This document shows, in pieces, positions 1 through 13,699 of a DNA stretch of 64,000 nt (position 1 is its first letter; every line of letters begins with the position of its first letter). Source of the stretch: Lichenostomus cassidix (lineage: Eukaryota > Chordata > Aves > Passeriformes > Meliphagidae); contig CM039182.1 in assembly GCA_008360975.2 (NCBI GenBank), forward strand, positions 31,297,566 through 31,361,565. The letters run 5' to 3'. The translations under genes and the position numbers were made by a program. The notes under the pieces were generated by a model. That model did no database searches. It saw nothing but the letters and a program-made list of their open reading frames with translations, and was not told the DNA's origin.

Positions 1-1250
1 TCCCCAGAAACTAGTATTGCCATAGAAGAGCTCCAGAAACTTGTCAGGCTTTACTAAGAAAAAATATTGGGTTTAACAGGGGTTAAAAAAGGGTTTAACA
101 GCCCTTGCGAGGAAATTATCTGGACCTTCGGAAAGAGAGAAGGTGTAAAAATTAGTTCTCTGGGCTATGCCATTCTTTTTTGATTTTTAGTTCAGCTCCA
201 ATTCGAGGATCTTATCAGGTATATTTTCAAAGGCAAACTAAAGTAACCTTTAACATTAGAGCCTTCCAATATTAGATATTTCCTGGTTAGCTGCAAAATT
301 AGCATTTAGCCCTCCAGTGCAAAATGTACCATATTTTTGTTTGATTAATTTGTAATTAAAATTTAAGCAACTATGCCTAGTTTATAGCAGATGGAGGCAA
401 AGGCATAGCTTTGACCGTAGTTACAGTTTTGTTTAACCCCCTCCAGAGAAACATGGTTACTGTGCATTAATATACAGCCTTCCACTGCCAGACCTGTTAG
501 TGTACATTATGGACTAATAATAATAATTATTATGCTGTCAAACAATTCAAACTGTGTAACAATACAAGCTCCTCTGAAATGTGAAGCACTATAAGTAATG
601 AAACCTACCTTTCTTTATACAGTCAGCTCAAACCTCCTTTTGAGCAATCTGGTGTTAAATAAATAATGGGCCTCGTTGCCCCCTCCTCCAGGAGGAACCA
701 TAGGAGGGAGCAGAGTGGGAGGAAATCTCCAGGGGATTTTGCCTTGTGCATAAACTTTTGCATGAGCGTGGATTTGCTCATTCCCTGCACTGCCCTCTCC
801 TCCCATGCATTTGAATGGGGGTGTAAAAAGACACTTCACCTGGAGGAGATTTTGGTGAGCATCTCGGGCTGGCCCAGATCTGGGCTCTTCTTGGCATGCC
901 AATTTTGTGGTTCATTGTGCAAAAAGGACAGCCTTGAAGCACAGCATCACTACCAGAGCTGCAGGATTGGGAAAGCTATGGAAAGTTGACACTGGCAGAT
1001 AGAGCTGGGGGTTATCCGGAGGATATCACGGAGCTGGAGATAATCCTCCTCGCACCTTTGGAGTAAGCCATGTCAGACGCAAACCTGCTCTTCCAGGTCG
1101 AGGCCACGTGGCACAAACCTCAGGTACTTTCCCCGGTAAAACCTCCCTCTCAGGTACACCCAAATAGAGGTGGCCTCACCCATTTCCTGGCTCCTGCCTG
1201 TTTTTTCTTCGCCGCTTATGTCCTCAGCAGTCAGAGAAACAGCAGACTCA
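1..1250. other. noncoding AT-rich DNA upstream of CpG island
   Basis: No recognisable gene. The stretch is AT-rich at first and becomes GC-richer from about 1000 as it approaches the CpG island. Short open frames here have no recognisable domains and are best read as chance. Confidence 0.6.
1225..1245 (+). repeat. first copy of a 21-bp exact direct repeat
   Basis: The 21 bases beginning CAGCAGTCAGAG recur exactly at 2049-2069, 824 bp downstream, while the flanks do not match. Confidence 0.7.
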
Positions 1251-1254
1251 CCTG

Positions 1255-1520
1255 GACGAAAGGTTCCGCGGAGGAGGAACAAGACATGGCAAACTCACGG
1301 CGGCTTTCCCGCGCGAGCCGAGGCACCTGGGCCGCGCCCGCGGTAATGGCGCCACCTGACGGAGGCGGTGCGTGCAGTAGGGCCCGCCCAGGTACCTGAG
1401 AGCGGCGCGGGTGCCGCCCTGTGCCGCCGCCACAGCGCCCGGCGGGCGGGAACCGGCCTGCGAGGGGCCCGGCCCACTGCCCGGCCCGGGGCACAGCCCA
1501 GCCCGCCTCGAGGGCACACG
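1255..1520. promoter_or_regulatory. CpG island, candidate promoter
   Basis: This stretch is very GC-rich with dense CpG dinucleotides, unlike the AT-rich DNA on both sides, so it has escaped CpG decay as germline-unmethylated promoters do. A possible plus-strand splice donor (CAG followed by GTACCT) lies near 1389. No TATA box or coding exon is evident. It lies about 41 kb upstream of the first coding exon of STEAP4 on the same strand. Because the STEAP4 start codon sits at the very first base of its exon, the 5' UTR must come from at least one upstream exon, and this island is a candidate source. It could equally be a promoter for an unrelated lncRNA or a divergent transcript. Open frames on both strands here are GC-driven and look spurious. 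Confidence 0.6.
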
Positions 1521-2048
1521 GCAAATGTCAGCCAAGGCAGTCCTCGGGGTGAGAACCCAACCTGAAGCTTCACTGGAGCTTCCATGGGGAAGCCTGGCAT
1601 CCGAGGTGCCCAGGTGAAAATCACACATGTCTGGACACCTGAGCTGCATGCTGGTGTAGCTCCCTGGGCTTTGCTGGAACAGGTCCTGTGAAACTTAGAG
1701 GAGAGTGGACCGCTGGAGCCTAATCCATCCCACTGCAAACCTGGCTGAGCCATCCCAGTGGGACTGAGCACTTTGGCTACTGACAGAAGAGTCCCTTGTA
1801 CCCAGGCTCTCGCCCCTGAACTACCACTACCCCCTCTCCCAGCTGCCATAGCAGTGCTGCTCAGAAGAGGTGGGAAACCTTTTGGGGATGCTCAAACTAG
1901 GCAAACTTTCACTCTGCTCTTCCCTGCACTTAGGAGATGGAGCAATGATTAACACTGAGGCAAGAAAATAACTGGGGTCTAAAACATTCCTAAGAAGAAA
2001 AGTAAAGAAAACCTTGAAGAGACCTATTAGTTCATTCTGTTTGCCCCC

Positions 2049-2069
2049 CAGCAGTCAGAGAAACAGCAG
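2049..2069 (+). repeat. second copy of a 21-bp exact direct repeat
   Basis: Exact match to 1225-1245. This copy follows a pyrimidine-rich run ending in AG and so resembles a splice acceptor, but no exon can be supported. Confidence 0.7.
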
Positions 2070-3368
2070 TGAACAACAATTTGTCCTAGAGCACAGTGTA
2101 CTGTATTGTGGGCATCCAGATTCTCCTCCTACTTAGATTGGTATAAACCAAGAAGCCAGTGGAGTTACACAGGTATAAAAGTGGCATTATCAGTTCCTGG
2201 GTCTCTTTAAATATTACTGAACCCTACTGCTGATTCTTCTTTGTTTGCCTGTTAGAAGTTATTGTTAAAAAGGCATATGCATTTATCCATAGCACACTGT
2301 ATCATGCAAAGGGGTTCTTTTATTGGCTCTGATCTTTCTTTTTACTTTTATTATTTCTTTGAAGAAATGCAGGATTATTACCTCAATCTAGCCAGCTGGC
2401 CTGCTGGGGATCCCTTTGCTACATCGGGAGTTTCTCTCTTTACTAATCCTCTCTTTATGGGTAATCTTTTTCTACCTTCTAATGACTCTCGGCTAAGGAG
2501 CATATTTTGTTATTACTACCTGTTGTTTAGAAATTCATTTTATATGGTGTAGGTGTTGCTAATTGTTTGCTAATGAAAACCTTACTACAATCAATATGGT
2601 CAGGATTGTGCTGGTCTTCGTGTCAATTAACCCTTTCTTCCCATCTTTTGTGGTTCAGATTTTCCTCATGCACTTTTCAGATTTTACATACCAAGATTGA
2701 TTTTGTTTTTCAAGGCATAAGACTCTGTGCACTGATAGGGAACTTTTGTTTCCCATGAGAGATTCTAAAAAGGCAGAAGTTGCCATTTTGTAATCTGCAA
2801 AATGTTTGTACATGCAAATTCAGGGATGTTTAAGGTGAATGCTGGAACAAAATGTGTTGGAAAATCTACAGCTTAAGACAAGGAACAGAGATCATCCTGT
2901 TTTACATAAATGTGAATAATCTCAAGTCAGGGAAGACTTAACTCTTAAAGACTCTTTGTTTTCCTCTATCATATATGCTATTCAGATACAGTATGTATCC
3001 CTTTTACACACAGAGAATGAAAATAATACCTGCTTATTAAAGAATTTAGAGTTTATAACGATCAACAGCATTAGGAAGACAAAGAGAAACAGCTCTTTTC
3101 AACATAATAAAAATGCAAAGCTTGTTGGTTACCGCTCCCTCCTCTCCATTTCATTCCCTCAACCTGACGTTTTTTCTCACTACATGCCCTACATCCACCT
3201 TATCAGGAGGAATAATGGATTCAGGAAGGTGATATCCCAGCCCGTACACTGTCCAAACCCTAGGATCTCTGAATACTGAGGTGCATACCAAGACTGGGGT
3301 ATGCAGTTTTTTAGGAAAAAAGTGCAATGAAGGATGCATCTCCTTGGGCAGAGATGCCAGAGAAGCTG

Positions 3369-3407
3369 ACACACACACACACACACACACACATGACACA
3401 CACACAC
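3369..3407. repeat. (CA)n microsatellite
   Basis: About twelve CA dinucleotides, one TG interruption (ATGACA), then further CA units. The minus-strand open frames reading poly-Cys-Val here are products of this repeat and not genes. Confidence 0.95.
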
Positions 3408-4690
3408 GTACTTTGGGAAAAAGATGAAGCTTCAGTGGCATAAAGTGGAACCCACCAGTGTCTCTGTCCCTCTCTTCCCTGGGAAGGGAGAGGTGAGGTA
3501 GTCAACAGCTAACATGGGTCCAGATGCAAGCAGTGCCTGTTTGGGGAAAGCAGCAGCTGAAGCCCCAACCCTTCAACCTGGAAAACCCAGGAGAATCTTT
3601 CTGATGAAGTATTCATAAATCTGACTCCTGACTCTGCTGAGGGTAATTGCAGCTCATCTGAGACTACACATCATTCCACTCCAACAAAACTCTGAGTGGC
3701 TTTTTGAAATAATTTTACCTCAAATGAGAATTGTTTAAAAAAACCTTATCCAGAATGCTCTGAATATCTCCAGTTAGAATTCCATGGCTCAGAACAGTCC
3801 TTAGGTTCATGCTTTGTGTGCTGTATACTGCATTAGATATTGGAATGTGATGAAGAAGTCAGCACGGTAAGTGACCAAAGTAAAACCAGGAATACTACAT
3901 TATTGGTGCAGGTAGTAGCTGGAAAAGCAATGAAGAAATTAATATTGAAAAAAGAGAGGGAGAGAAAGAGTCATATCATAAAGGTCTAGACAGCTTTTGT
4001 TTCCTCACTTCAGTATCATCACAGTTACTGAGTATTAATGTGCTTTAACTCTTTTTCATAAGAGTCTAGACATTTTTGACTTTCTCTGACAGTGAAGGCA
4101 TTGTTATATCACCAGGATGTTATTCAGCTAATCTTTCCTTAATAAAAATATTAATGTCTTTATTATTTTTTTCAGTCACCATTACCAGTTCTGCAGGTGC
4201 CAGACAACCATGCTACTGTGTGTGACTAATGGCACCCAGCCACTCTTAAGTAACTATATTATTCATTTAGTCATTGATGCTCAAAGCAAAAACAAGTTGG
4301 CACTAATTTTTCAAGCCAGGCTTCAGCAAAGACACAGTCGTTTGAGCAACCAATGAGCAGAAGGAGGAAGAAGAACAGTAAGGGGACTGGGGCAAATCAG
4401 GAATCAATCTAAGCTTCCCAGAGAGCGGCATGTCAGCTTGCTTGGGTACAGATTGTGCTAACTCTCTGGGAAAGTGTGGGAGTGGGAAAAATCAGGTAAC
4501 CTTGATAATACAACAGAACTGAGTCACTGCTTTGGCAGCTCAGGTGATGCCCCTCATCCTTTCCTATACAGCTCTAGCTTTTTGGCTCAGTTAGAGGCAC
4601 AGCATGAGCACCAGTCCAGGACCTGCTGAGCTGCGTGCCCTCTGCACTGACCCCAGGCTAAAGGACATTCTCTGAAGTAGGACTGCAGAA

Positions 4691-4723
4691 TGGTGACAGA
4701 TTGGTGGCAGATTGGTGACAGAC
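4691..4723 (+). repeat. three-copy 11-bp tandem repeat
   Basis: Three adjacent copies of TGGTGACAGAT with single-base differences (GACA, GGCA, GACA). It is a small minisatellite seed. Confidence 0.8.
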
Positions 4724-7700
4724 ACATGGCTTTAGCCCAGCTGGTGCTGAGGATTCATTGAGCCACCCTGCCAAGCTCAGGCACTGCCAAAGCTTCTTAC
4801 CTTGGGCTTGATGCCACACAGCTGCAGGTGACTACTGGCTTCAGCAGTAGCACCATGGCATTTGCACAGCAGTTTCAGACATCAGCTAATGGGTCTGGTT
4901 GGACCTAGGCTGTATTTCCCTAAAGTTATCATAAGCATCTCTGCACCCATGAGTAAGCTATTGTCAACTAAAAGGATTAAAAGTGTAGGTCAGACATGCA
5001 CTAGTTTGCATGAATAAAAATAATTTGGAGTCAGAAGGGCTTTTAAAATCAGGGTAGAACTTTTCTTTCATCCTTCTCACCATGGAAAGCATCTTTCTCA
5101 CTTTTCTGCTATTCAGCTCTTCAGTACTGGGGACAGAGTGTTCTCCTGCCTTTGGCCCAGCATATCTAAGCACAGTTTTAGGGTAAGCTTTGAAAACCAG
5201 ACAGCAATCACTACTGCTGGCATGCTCTGAGACCAGACATCCTGTTTCAGTTGAACTGCTTCTAAAAGCAGAGGGCTTCAAAGGACTCTTGGGGTTTTTT
5301 TTCTTAAGCTCGGGCCTCTTTACTCTGCTCAGCTGCAGCCAGAGCGTGTCTGACAGACACCTGGAGCTATGAAAACTCAGTGAAGGGTAATCAGCTCATC
5401 TTTTTGATGCACACCACTAGTGTGGTACAAGGGAAAGGCAGCTCAGTGTAATGGCAGAGAGAAAAGAGTGGTGTAGAGAGCCAGAGGCAAAAGGCCAGCT
5501 AAAGGTTTGGGGTTTGGTTTTGTCCAGAAAAATCATTAGTTCAGTTAGTTCAGGCTTGGCTTCCACATACTTGTGTATTACCAAAACTGTTTGCTTGGAT
5601 GGGAATTCTGGCATGTGAAACTTCTCTCCTTGCACCAGAAAAGCTGTGGACATTCGTGGTTACCTCACCTCACCAGCTATACTTATGTGTATACACCAGT
5701 GTTCTTGCATTAGAAATGAGGTGTTGGTTTTTATCAGGGCAGGATCTTTCAGGCAGAAAGCTTGCCTAATTTATAGGTATGATATGTTCTCCTCAAATCA
5801 TATCATATTACCACAAATTACATAACTCCTCAAACAAACTCAAATTACATCACATTACCATAAATTTTCTTTCAGTTTAAGACTGTTCAGTGGCCCTTCT
5901 CATAACCAAAGCTGTTGCTTTATTCGAAGTTGGTTTGATATCCTTCTAGCTCAAAGAATATAATTAAAATATTTTCTTTGCATGCTCTCAGAGTGCAGTT
6001 GCCTGGATTGAACTTGCATTCTTTTTCATGATTGATGCTACAGAGCAGATTGTATTATTATTTTATCAGGCCTGAATTCTCATCTGAAGTTTCTGCAAGT
6101 CCACAAATGTGCCAAAAAGTATAATCCATTTCTTTAAGCATGAGTTACCTAAAGTACATGATCAATTAATTTCGTGATGCTTCAGCACATGCACGTGCCC
6201 AAAGTCTGTGCTTTACAGGTTCTTATAAAAATCCATTAGACCTTTACTCAAGGACATTTCTATGAAGCTTGAAGACTCAGTGTGACACATCTGTTACATG
6301 CATTTACTTGTTCTTTTTTAATCTCACTCAACAACTTTGCAGTTCAACATTTCAGGTTGGTCCTTAGAGGGTCCTTACATAGTTTTACACCTGAGGCTGA
6401 GAAAGATTTGTCTCACTCTCTGTTCTACAAACGTCACCCTGATAGAAAAATTATCATTTGGATCTGAGGAGTTGCCAAAGACAGTTGTGAACTTTGGGGT
6501 GATGTTCAAGCTATTAAGTGCCTTGAAGATGAAACTCCATGACTTTGAATATTACTTGGGCAGAGCACTTCAGAATGGGAGGATGCAGGGGCACTTGGGA
6601 TGTTGACAAAGGGGTGCTGACAGTCCTTTGTGTTAGGGCAACATTTTGTATGGATCAGTTCACTGCTCCAGCAAAGCTGGCAACATCATTGAGTTGTCTG
6701 CCTTGAGGATCACCTATTTTTTAAAGTGCCTTTTCTTAACCTTTAGCTCATGTAGGAACAATGTGGCAGAGGACTCTGTATTTTGGGATCTGTTGCAGTA
6801 GCCAATATAGTACTGTGTACTTTAGAGGAGCTATCCAGAGGTCATCTGGTTTCAATTTTGCTGAGTTGTCACTATTTACTTGTTGTCAAGGTCAGCCCTG
6901 CTTTGAAAACAAGCATCAGTGAAGCTTTGTTTTGCAATGCAAGGCTTTTAATATGCTGTATATTTTGTTTCAGTATGAGTACCGTGAATACCCAGTGGGC
7001 CCCAAAATGTAGGAATAAAAACCATACAAATAAAAAAAAAAAAGAGGAAAAAGAAATACAGAAAAAAATCAGAAATTCATCCCAATGTCATCTGTGATTC
7101 CTTTTTTTCTCATTACATGAGGGTAAAATGCATAATGAAGTAATTCTCAGATTCCAAAAGGCTAAATATAGAAGAAATCCTTATCAATGTGCAGTTGCCT
7201 AGGCTGGGTTGCTGTTTCATGTCTCCTTTGGTTTGCCTTGGAAGCATCAAACTCCCACTAGGGTTGACAGAGTTGATCTTTTTTGACACAACGTGCTTTT
7301 CTTCCTGTCAACAATGAGTTGATATTTTTAGAGATCTAGTTAGTATGTTAGTACAAAATCAGAGATCCAGCCTAAGAGGTAGGGGGTGTGGTTTAAGCTC
7401 CAATTTTGCCTAATGAAAATCAGCTCTGGGCCCTGACACTGAAAAGAGGGATCATGTTACTCCCCCACCACACTTATCTATTGAGCCTGAAAACACTCTG
7501 GGGCAAGTCCTGCTGTACTGGGCATCACTGTGTCCCAAGGCTAGCTGGAACAGAAAGCACAGCTGTGGGAGAAATAGTCAGCCTAAGCAGCCCTTTCATT
7601 AAATGTGTTAGAAGATTGATACATACAGCATGAAACTTGTATATTCATCCCCAACATAAAGGTGAAATTAAGTACAGATCTCAATGTATTTTTCACCTTG

Positions 7701-8779
7701 GGTACAAAATCAAGCACTAACGGAATGAAGGTGGAGATGCATCCATAAAATGTGATTTCCAGCAACTTTGGCTAGACACATGGAGATAAAAAAGCTGACA
7801 CTGGTGGTGCAGGAAATAAAATGTAGCTAATTTAAAATATCTTTTAACAGCATTGCTGCCTTTCATACATTAACACAAAGGCAGCTGAATGAGGAGATTG
7901 CATTTCCCATAGTAGTATTATTTTTGTCATAAAACCCTTTTTTTGCCCTTCTCCACTCCTGGAATAAATGAGTAATATGGAGACACATGACTGGCTAGTT
8001 GAAGTCAGCCACTTAGCAACACTAGGACCAGATGCCCCTGCAGTAGAGTGCCAAAGCAGAGTGCTGGCATCCTTCACAGCTTGGACGAATGTCCAGGTCT
8101 AATGGCTCCATGGCAGCCCTGTCTGCAGAGAGTTCAGGGGCACAATCATAGTGCACAGAGAGCTGCACCCAGCAGCAGATCCTCGGGTGGCAAATTTGGG
8201 TAGCTGCTCTATATCATGCAACCATTTTTCTGAGGAAAGTGTTGGACAATTTTTGTAAGTGTCCTGACAAAAAGCACGGTTTTGGTGTGCTTGTCCCTCT
8301 CACTAATGGTGAAAAGCAGCCCACAAAAGAAAAGAAAATAAAAAGTATGCCTACAGTTGTAGTGGTGACAGCAAACAAGTCATAATGTGTGACTTTTGCA
8401 TGTTCCATTAATTTGTATTTTGTCTTTGTGAGGATTTCAGTGTTCATTCTATAACATAAAACTGCTTCATGTAGGATCTCAATAGCTTAATGTGATTGCA
8501 CTGCAAAACACTTATTTAAACAAAAAAGTGAACCTTCAACTCTCCTTTCTGGGTAGAAAAGATTAAAGCTGTGAATAAATGAAGCACGCATTTTTCAAGC
8601 AGAAAGAAAATACAAGAGCTCAAAAGATACTTTGTTTCTAAATTCATGGTTTTTAAGCCAAGTACATGATTTTTGGTGATTGAATAATATTTTTTGAACA
8701 TTCGATGACAAAACTTGTATTCAGAGTCATGAAGTGATCGAGTTTAAAATATCTGTTGATAAGAGAAAAAGTGCTAGCA

Positions 8780-9261
8780 AAACCTCAGCTCTGGACACAA
8801 GGAGAGCTGACTTCAGGCTGCTCAGGAAATTAGCAAGTAATGTCTCCTGGAGGTGCTGGGGGGGTCCATCAGTGCTGGTCAGCTTTCAAACATCCCCTCC
8901 TAAGGGCACAGGAGCGGGCAATTCCCAAATATCAGGTGAGGCAAAAGGCTTGGCTGAACAGGAATCTTCTCTTGGAAATAGGGCAAAAAAAGGAAGGCAT
9001 ATGCCCAGGGGAAGCAAGGTCAGGTGACGTGAAAGGAATACAGAGATGTTGCCTGCCATTGTAGGGAGAAAATTCATACAGCCGAAGCTCAACTGGAGCT
9101 GAAGCTGGACAGAACTGTGGGGGAAAATATTTTTTTTCAGATATATTAATGACAATAAGCAGTGTAAATATAGCGTTACAGAATGAGGATGGTCACCTCA
9201 CAAACAGGGACATGAACAAGGCAGAGATGTTCAACACATTCTTTGCCTCTGTCTTCAACAT
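8780..9261 (+). mobile_element. CR1 LINE fragment, ORF2 region before the RT
   Basis: Conceptual translation, switching frame near 8880, gives segments typical of avian CR1 ORF2 between endonuclease and reverse transcriptase: an RADFRLLRKL-like stretch, then QERAIPKYQ, AWLNRNLLLEIGQKK, a lysine-rich part, NEDGHLTNRD, and finally MFNTFFASVFN. Stops and frameshifts interrupt it, so it is an old dead copy. The 5' end, the RT core and the 3' tail are missing. The identification rests on recall of the CR1 consensus; the subfamily is not assigned. Confidence 0.8.
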
Positions 9262-12200
9262 TCTTGGTTTCTCATCTCCATGAGAAGATGTACCTGAGTG
9301 GCTAAACTGTACTTGGGAGGACCATAGGGACTAAGGACAACAAGGACTGGGTTGCAGCAGGCAGAAAAGAACTGGAAAAGAGGTGAAAGCAGCAACTCCG
9401 TCTTTCTAATGTATTGAAAAAATGCTGCATCCTGAACGTCAGGCCTCAGACATGTAGGAAAGGCTATGAAGATGAACATTTTTGGAAGGCCTGTTTGGCA
9501 CAAACACTTGTCTGTCGCTTATAAACTGCAAGAAGAAACCTAAATTGCAGCTGAGAACAGTTACAATGACTGATTATAACACAGAACAAAGTATTTCTGG
9601 CAACAAAAGCCCTAGGCATATTAATTCGTTCAGCTCGTTGCATTGTGTGTAATTCTTGCTTATACTTGCTGTCATGCAATAGAGTTAAAATTTACAATCT
9701 TACTGATATGAGAAGATATTTTTATATATGCTACTTTGTTAGCCATTTTACTTCCTAATAATTAATCAAATCCCCAAAGAAGTATCATGTTGGGGAGTGC
9801 GGATTTATTTGTGTTATTAAGCTATTCTAGCAGAGCATTTCTGTGTGGTAGCAGCTCTGTTATAATATGGCCCACTTGTTTTATGACAAGTTACAATTTT
9901 CTTGTAATGTTAGCTGCAATTCATCTCAATAATTATGCTAAATTAAGTACTCATGCACATATAGAAATAAACATTAAATATATTAAAATAAAGTGAGAAA
10001 CATAATTTAATCTGTCTCAAGCTAAATAGAGTGGGGCTTGCTTAGCAGTGCTTAACTCAGCCATCTAAACCTGGCTGAAGAATCCCAGGGCTTTCAGCAT
10101 TCAGGGACAGGGGACACACACTGCAGGTCACTGACTTGGTGGGTCACTGATTTCTGCCACCTTCTAGCAAACCTGCAGCCCTTCTGGCTTTTCATGGGTT
10201 CAAGCTCTGCCCTTATCCAGGCCTGGCTGTGCAGCACCACAGCCCCTCCAGGGGCTGCCCTGGAGCCTCTCCGCTCAATGGCTGAAGGTCTCCTTGATCT
10301 TCAGATCCAGAAGCCAGGAGATGTTGTGGTCATGCTTCTGCCTGGGGAGGCTGCCTCTCCATTTCTGGTGAAGCAGGTCTGGGAAGAGCTTAGTGCTGAA
10401 GCCCAGGATTTTCTGTAATTCCTGTCTTGCTCAGCCAAGCTGGGCACTTGAACTGGGACTTGTGAAAAATAATCAGAAAATCAGTGGCATTCCTAGGGAT
10501 TGACCTCAGCTTCTTGGTAGACTCCACTTTCTCAGCCACAAGTCCATCATCAGCTGCTGTGTCCACTCACAAGTAAAAGCTCCTGAGGAAGGCTGTTGGT
10601 ACCGTGTAGGCAGGAGGAGATACTACAGAGTTTCTATATTTGCTCCACACACACAGGCTACATCACTGCTACAAAAAATTGATTGCAGGGGGAAGACAGT
10701 GCTCTGCTTACTTGTAGCCAGCAGAATTTTGGACAGAGTCCTGTTGCCTTCCCTTGGTGATGCAGTGATACACAGTGAAAGATATTTGACTGGGGAATAG
10801 GGTGGTGAGTAACCTGGGAAGGAAGCAGGAGGCAAAAAATGCTGCCCTATTGCTTTGAAAAGTTGCTTACCCTTCCAATTAGGAACTCATAAAAAGGTCT
10901 GAAGTTGGTTATTGATATCACAGTCAAATCCTTCATAAATGGGATGCATGTGTTATCTGTTTTTCTCTTTGTTTCATTTGTTGAAAAGACCTGTATGAAA
11001 AAAAACTTTCAGAGAGGTTTATGTTCATGATGGCACCTCCTTAAATATCCATCACAAAGCATGCCTCAGCTGAGGGTTAGACCCTCAAACCATGCACAGT
11101 TTCGGAAAGGCTTCCTCTTCCTTCCAGGAGGAGGAAAGTGGGTAAGGGCAATGCACAAGGGACCTTCCTCACCTTCTGCAGGTAGGCTGTGAACCTTTCT
11201 AATGAGTTGCATGTTTTTCTTCTCTCTATTGAATGGAGGTTTCCCTAGAAACCATTTTTCTGGTCATTAAAGTCACTGATCATAGGTAGATTTACCTAGT
11301 ACTGCTGAAAATGCTCTAATGGCTTCAAAACATGATGACAGGTTATGTGCCTCTGACTGTTACTGGAAAAAAAACAGTGACAGAAAGGAAATAAGATAAA
11401 GGCCACTGGAAAAGCAAAATAATTGGAGATAGAGATTTTCCAAGATCTCTTGCTTTATACAGGTTTCCACTGTCAGAATTATCTAGCTGACCTGTGCTGT
11501 CCCCAGCATTAGTTAGAGTCACAAAGCCGTGTGTATATGGTCACCTGTTACAGCAAAGCTGCCTTGTCCTATATCTATGACTGGGACTACTCTATTGTCC
11601 TAAGAGCTGCAGAGCAGAGTGCATGGCAAAATGCTCTTTCCATGATACAACAGTTTCTTCTCCTTTTAACTACTAACTACCATTCCAAGTAAGGTAGGAA
11701 CTTCAGGATAAAAAAGAATATTTTATAGTCACTCACCTTCCCAGGAAAAAACAAATTCTAGCGGAGAGTATCTCTGAAGTATCTTTCCCTCATTTTCCCA
11801 CTAGGTTAAATAAATATTGGTTTCCTCTATTTCCTTGCCTGGAAGCCAAACCACCTGCTCAGATACAAAGTAGCCCATGCTGCACCATAAATTACATAAA
11901 TACATTTTCATGAACATGTACTGGGTTTGGTTGTTTTGGGGTTTTTTTTAAGGTTTCCCTAATGTGGAAGAGCTGGGGCTATAAAAGACCTACCTTCTTT
12001 TTCTTTCTAAGCAATCATATAATTTTGATATATTTTGTCATTTAAGAACAGAAACACCATCCAAGATAAAGCTTTGGTTGGCTTCAGTGCCATGAATGAC
12101 ATTTGAAATTGCTCCAGCTTGTCAGTCTGAATCTGGGCTGCCTTACCTGCTTTATTCATTGTCACTTACCAGAAGGAGATCAGCAGGTATGTTCAACATC

Positions 12201-13699
12201 TGTGAATTCTTCTTCACTGCCTGATTTTTTTCTGTAAATCCATCTGCTTTATGATCTGCAAAATGTATCTTAAAGAAACAGCCAATTGCTTGCAGAGAGA
12301 CTGGGTCATAAGACACCAAGAGGTTCGTGCATTCACGCCTTTGCCTACCCTTTCTCTGTTGTCATGAGTATTAGTTTAACTAAGCTGAGAGTCAGACTGA
12401 TTCAACACCATACCCAGAGCAAGCTCCTACTAAATTCCATTTTCTCTCACTGCCATTCAAAAGTTTTACATGCATGAGGGAGTTTGACTGATACTAGTTA
12501 AGGCAATGGCTTCATGTACTGCGTTACTTATTTATTCCACCCACCCTTCTCAACTTTTTTGGCTGTTTACCCAGATAAAGGCATAATCTTAATTAAGACC
12601 GAATTAGGGACAGAATGAATTCCTGCAGGCTATTACACAGTGTGTGATATAAAGCAGCAAATAAACAAGCATGCTGCACACCATATCTGTAATTACTGTG
12701 CTCAGCTGCATAGTGTAGGTGAATTGGTGTTGCCTTCCCCACGTCTGTTCCCTGCAGCATCCTGGCTTTCTCAGCTGCTCTGTAGGATCTGGAAATCCTT
12801 CCTGAGATAGGTGACTCATTTCAGGGGACTTCAGTGAACGTAGCTTCAGCTGAAAGGTCTTTCTCCCTCATGACTGCTGGGTTAGAGCTGAGCAATGGGC
12901 TGGAGCCAACCACCAACCAGCTGGGAGGACAACCTAGCCTGGACAACAGGGACAGCTTGTGGCAGGAGAACATATGGCACTGGTACATCTCTAAACCACA
13001 TACCAGGGCTCAAGGTGTCCCTTAGGAGTGCAGGTTCACCTATGGATGCTACTGGTGCAACTGCTTTAGCTCCTGACAAATGGCAACTGCTTCACTCTCG
13101 CAGTTTTTGTGCTCATCCGGAGGTGCTGTGAGACCAATAATATCTCCCTGGATGAGAATATTTCCCATTTCACATTACCGAGGGAAGAAATGTAATTGTT
13201 CATTTGGTCTTGACTGTTTTCAGTGCAGCATATACAGCACATATTTCACATGTAGAAGTTTCTTGTGTCAAATTTCATTTACTGCATAAGTGAAAAGAAT
13301 TTGTCAGGGACATGATGCCATACAAATAATGAAATATGTAATTATAAACCCCTTATTTTCTTTGAGCAGGTAGTCAAGTGGTTTTGGGCCCTGAATTTTA
13401 TTTTCTAGATTGACCCTATTGACTGCTGTATCTCCACATTTAAGAATTCCTAACCAAGTTTTCAAGTCACTCATTTTTGTTTGCTGAATTTGATTATTTT
13501 GCTTGCCAAACTGAATTTGACTCTTAAAATTGAAGATATTTTTATCTTGTAGGTATTTGGTAGATAGGAGTTCTGAAATGTTTTTTATCAGCTGTGCTTA
13601 GATTTGTAGTAAGCTAGATTATTTGCTTTCAAAAATAATCAAATATATTCTAAGAGGCTGAATTACAGAATCTACTATCTTTTGAATTCTTTCTTTAAT

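Larger units (their letters stand above)
1530..8770. other. noncoding DNA, no gene seen
   Basis: AT-rich sequence without recognisable coding exons or RNA genes. It contains a CA microsatellite near 3370, a small 11-bp-unit tandem repeat near 4691 and an A-rich run near 7030. All open frames are short and lack recognisable domains. If STEAP4 starts at the CpG island this is intron 1; otherwise it is intergenic. Confidence 0.6.

Noticed and set aside
1295..1849. 184-codon minus-strand open frame through the CpG island
   Set aside because: Gly/Ala/Arg/Pro-rich translation typical of GC-rich noncoding DNA.
3189..3505. Minus-strand Cys-Val repeat proteins
   Set aside because: Translation of the CA microsatellite.
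10194..10418. 74-codon plus-strand frame with protein-like composition
   Set aside because: No recognisable family, no splice sites matching a gene, flanked by noncoding DNA.
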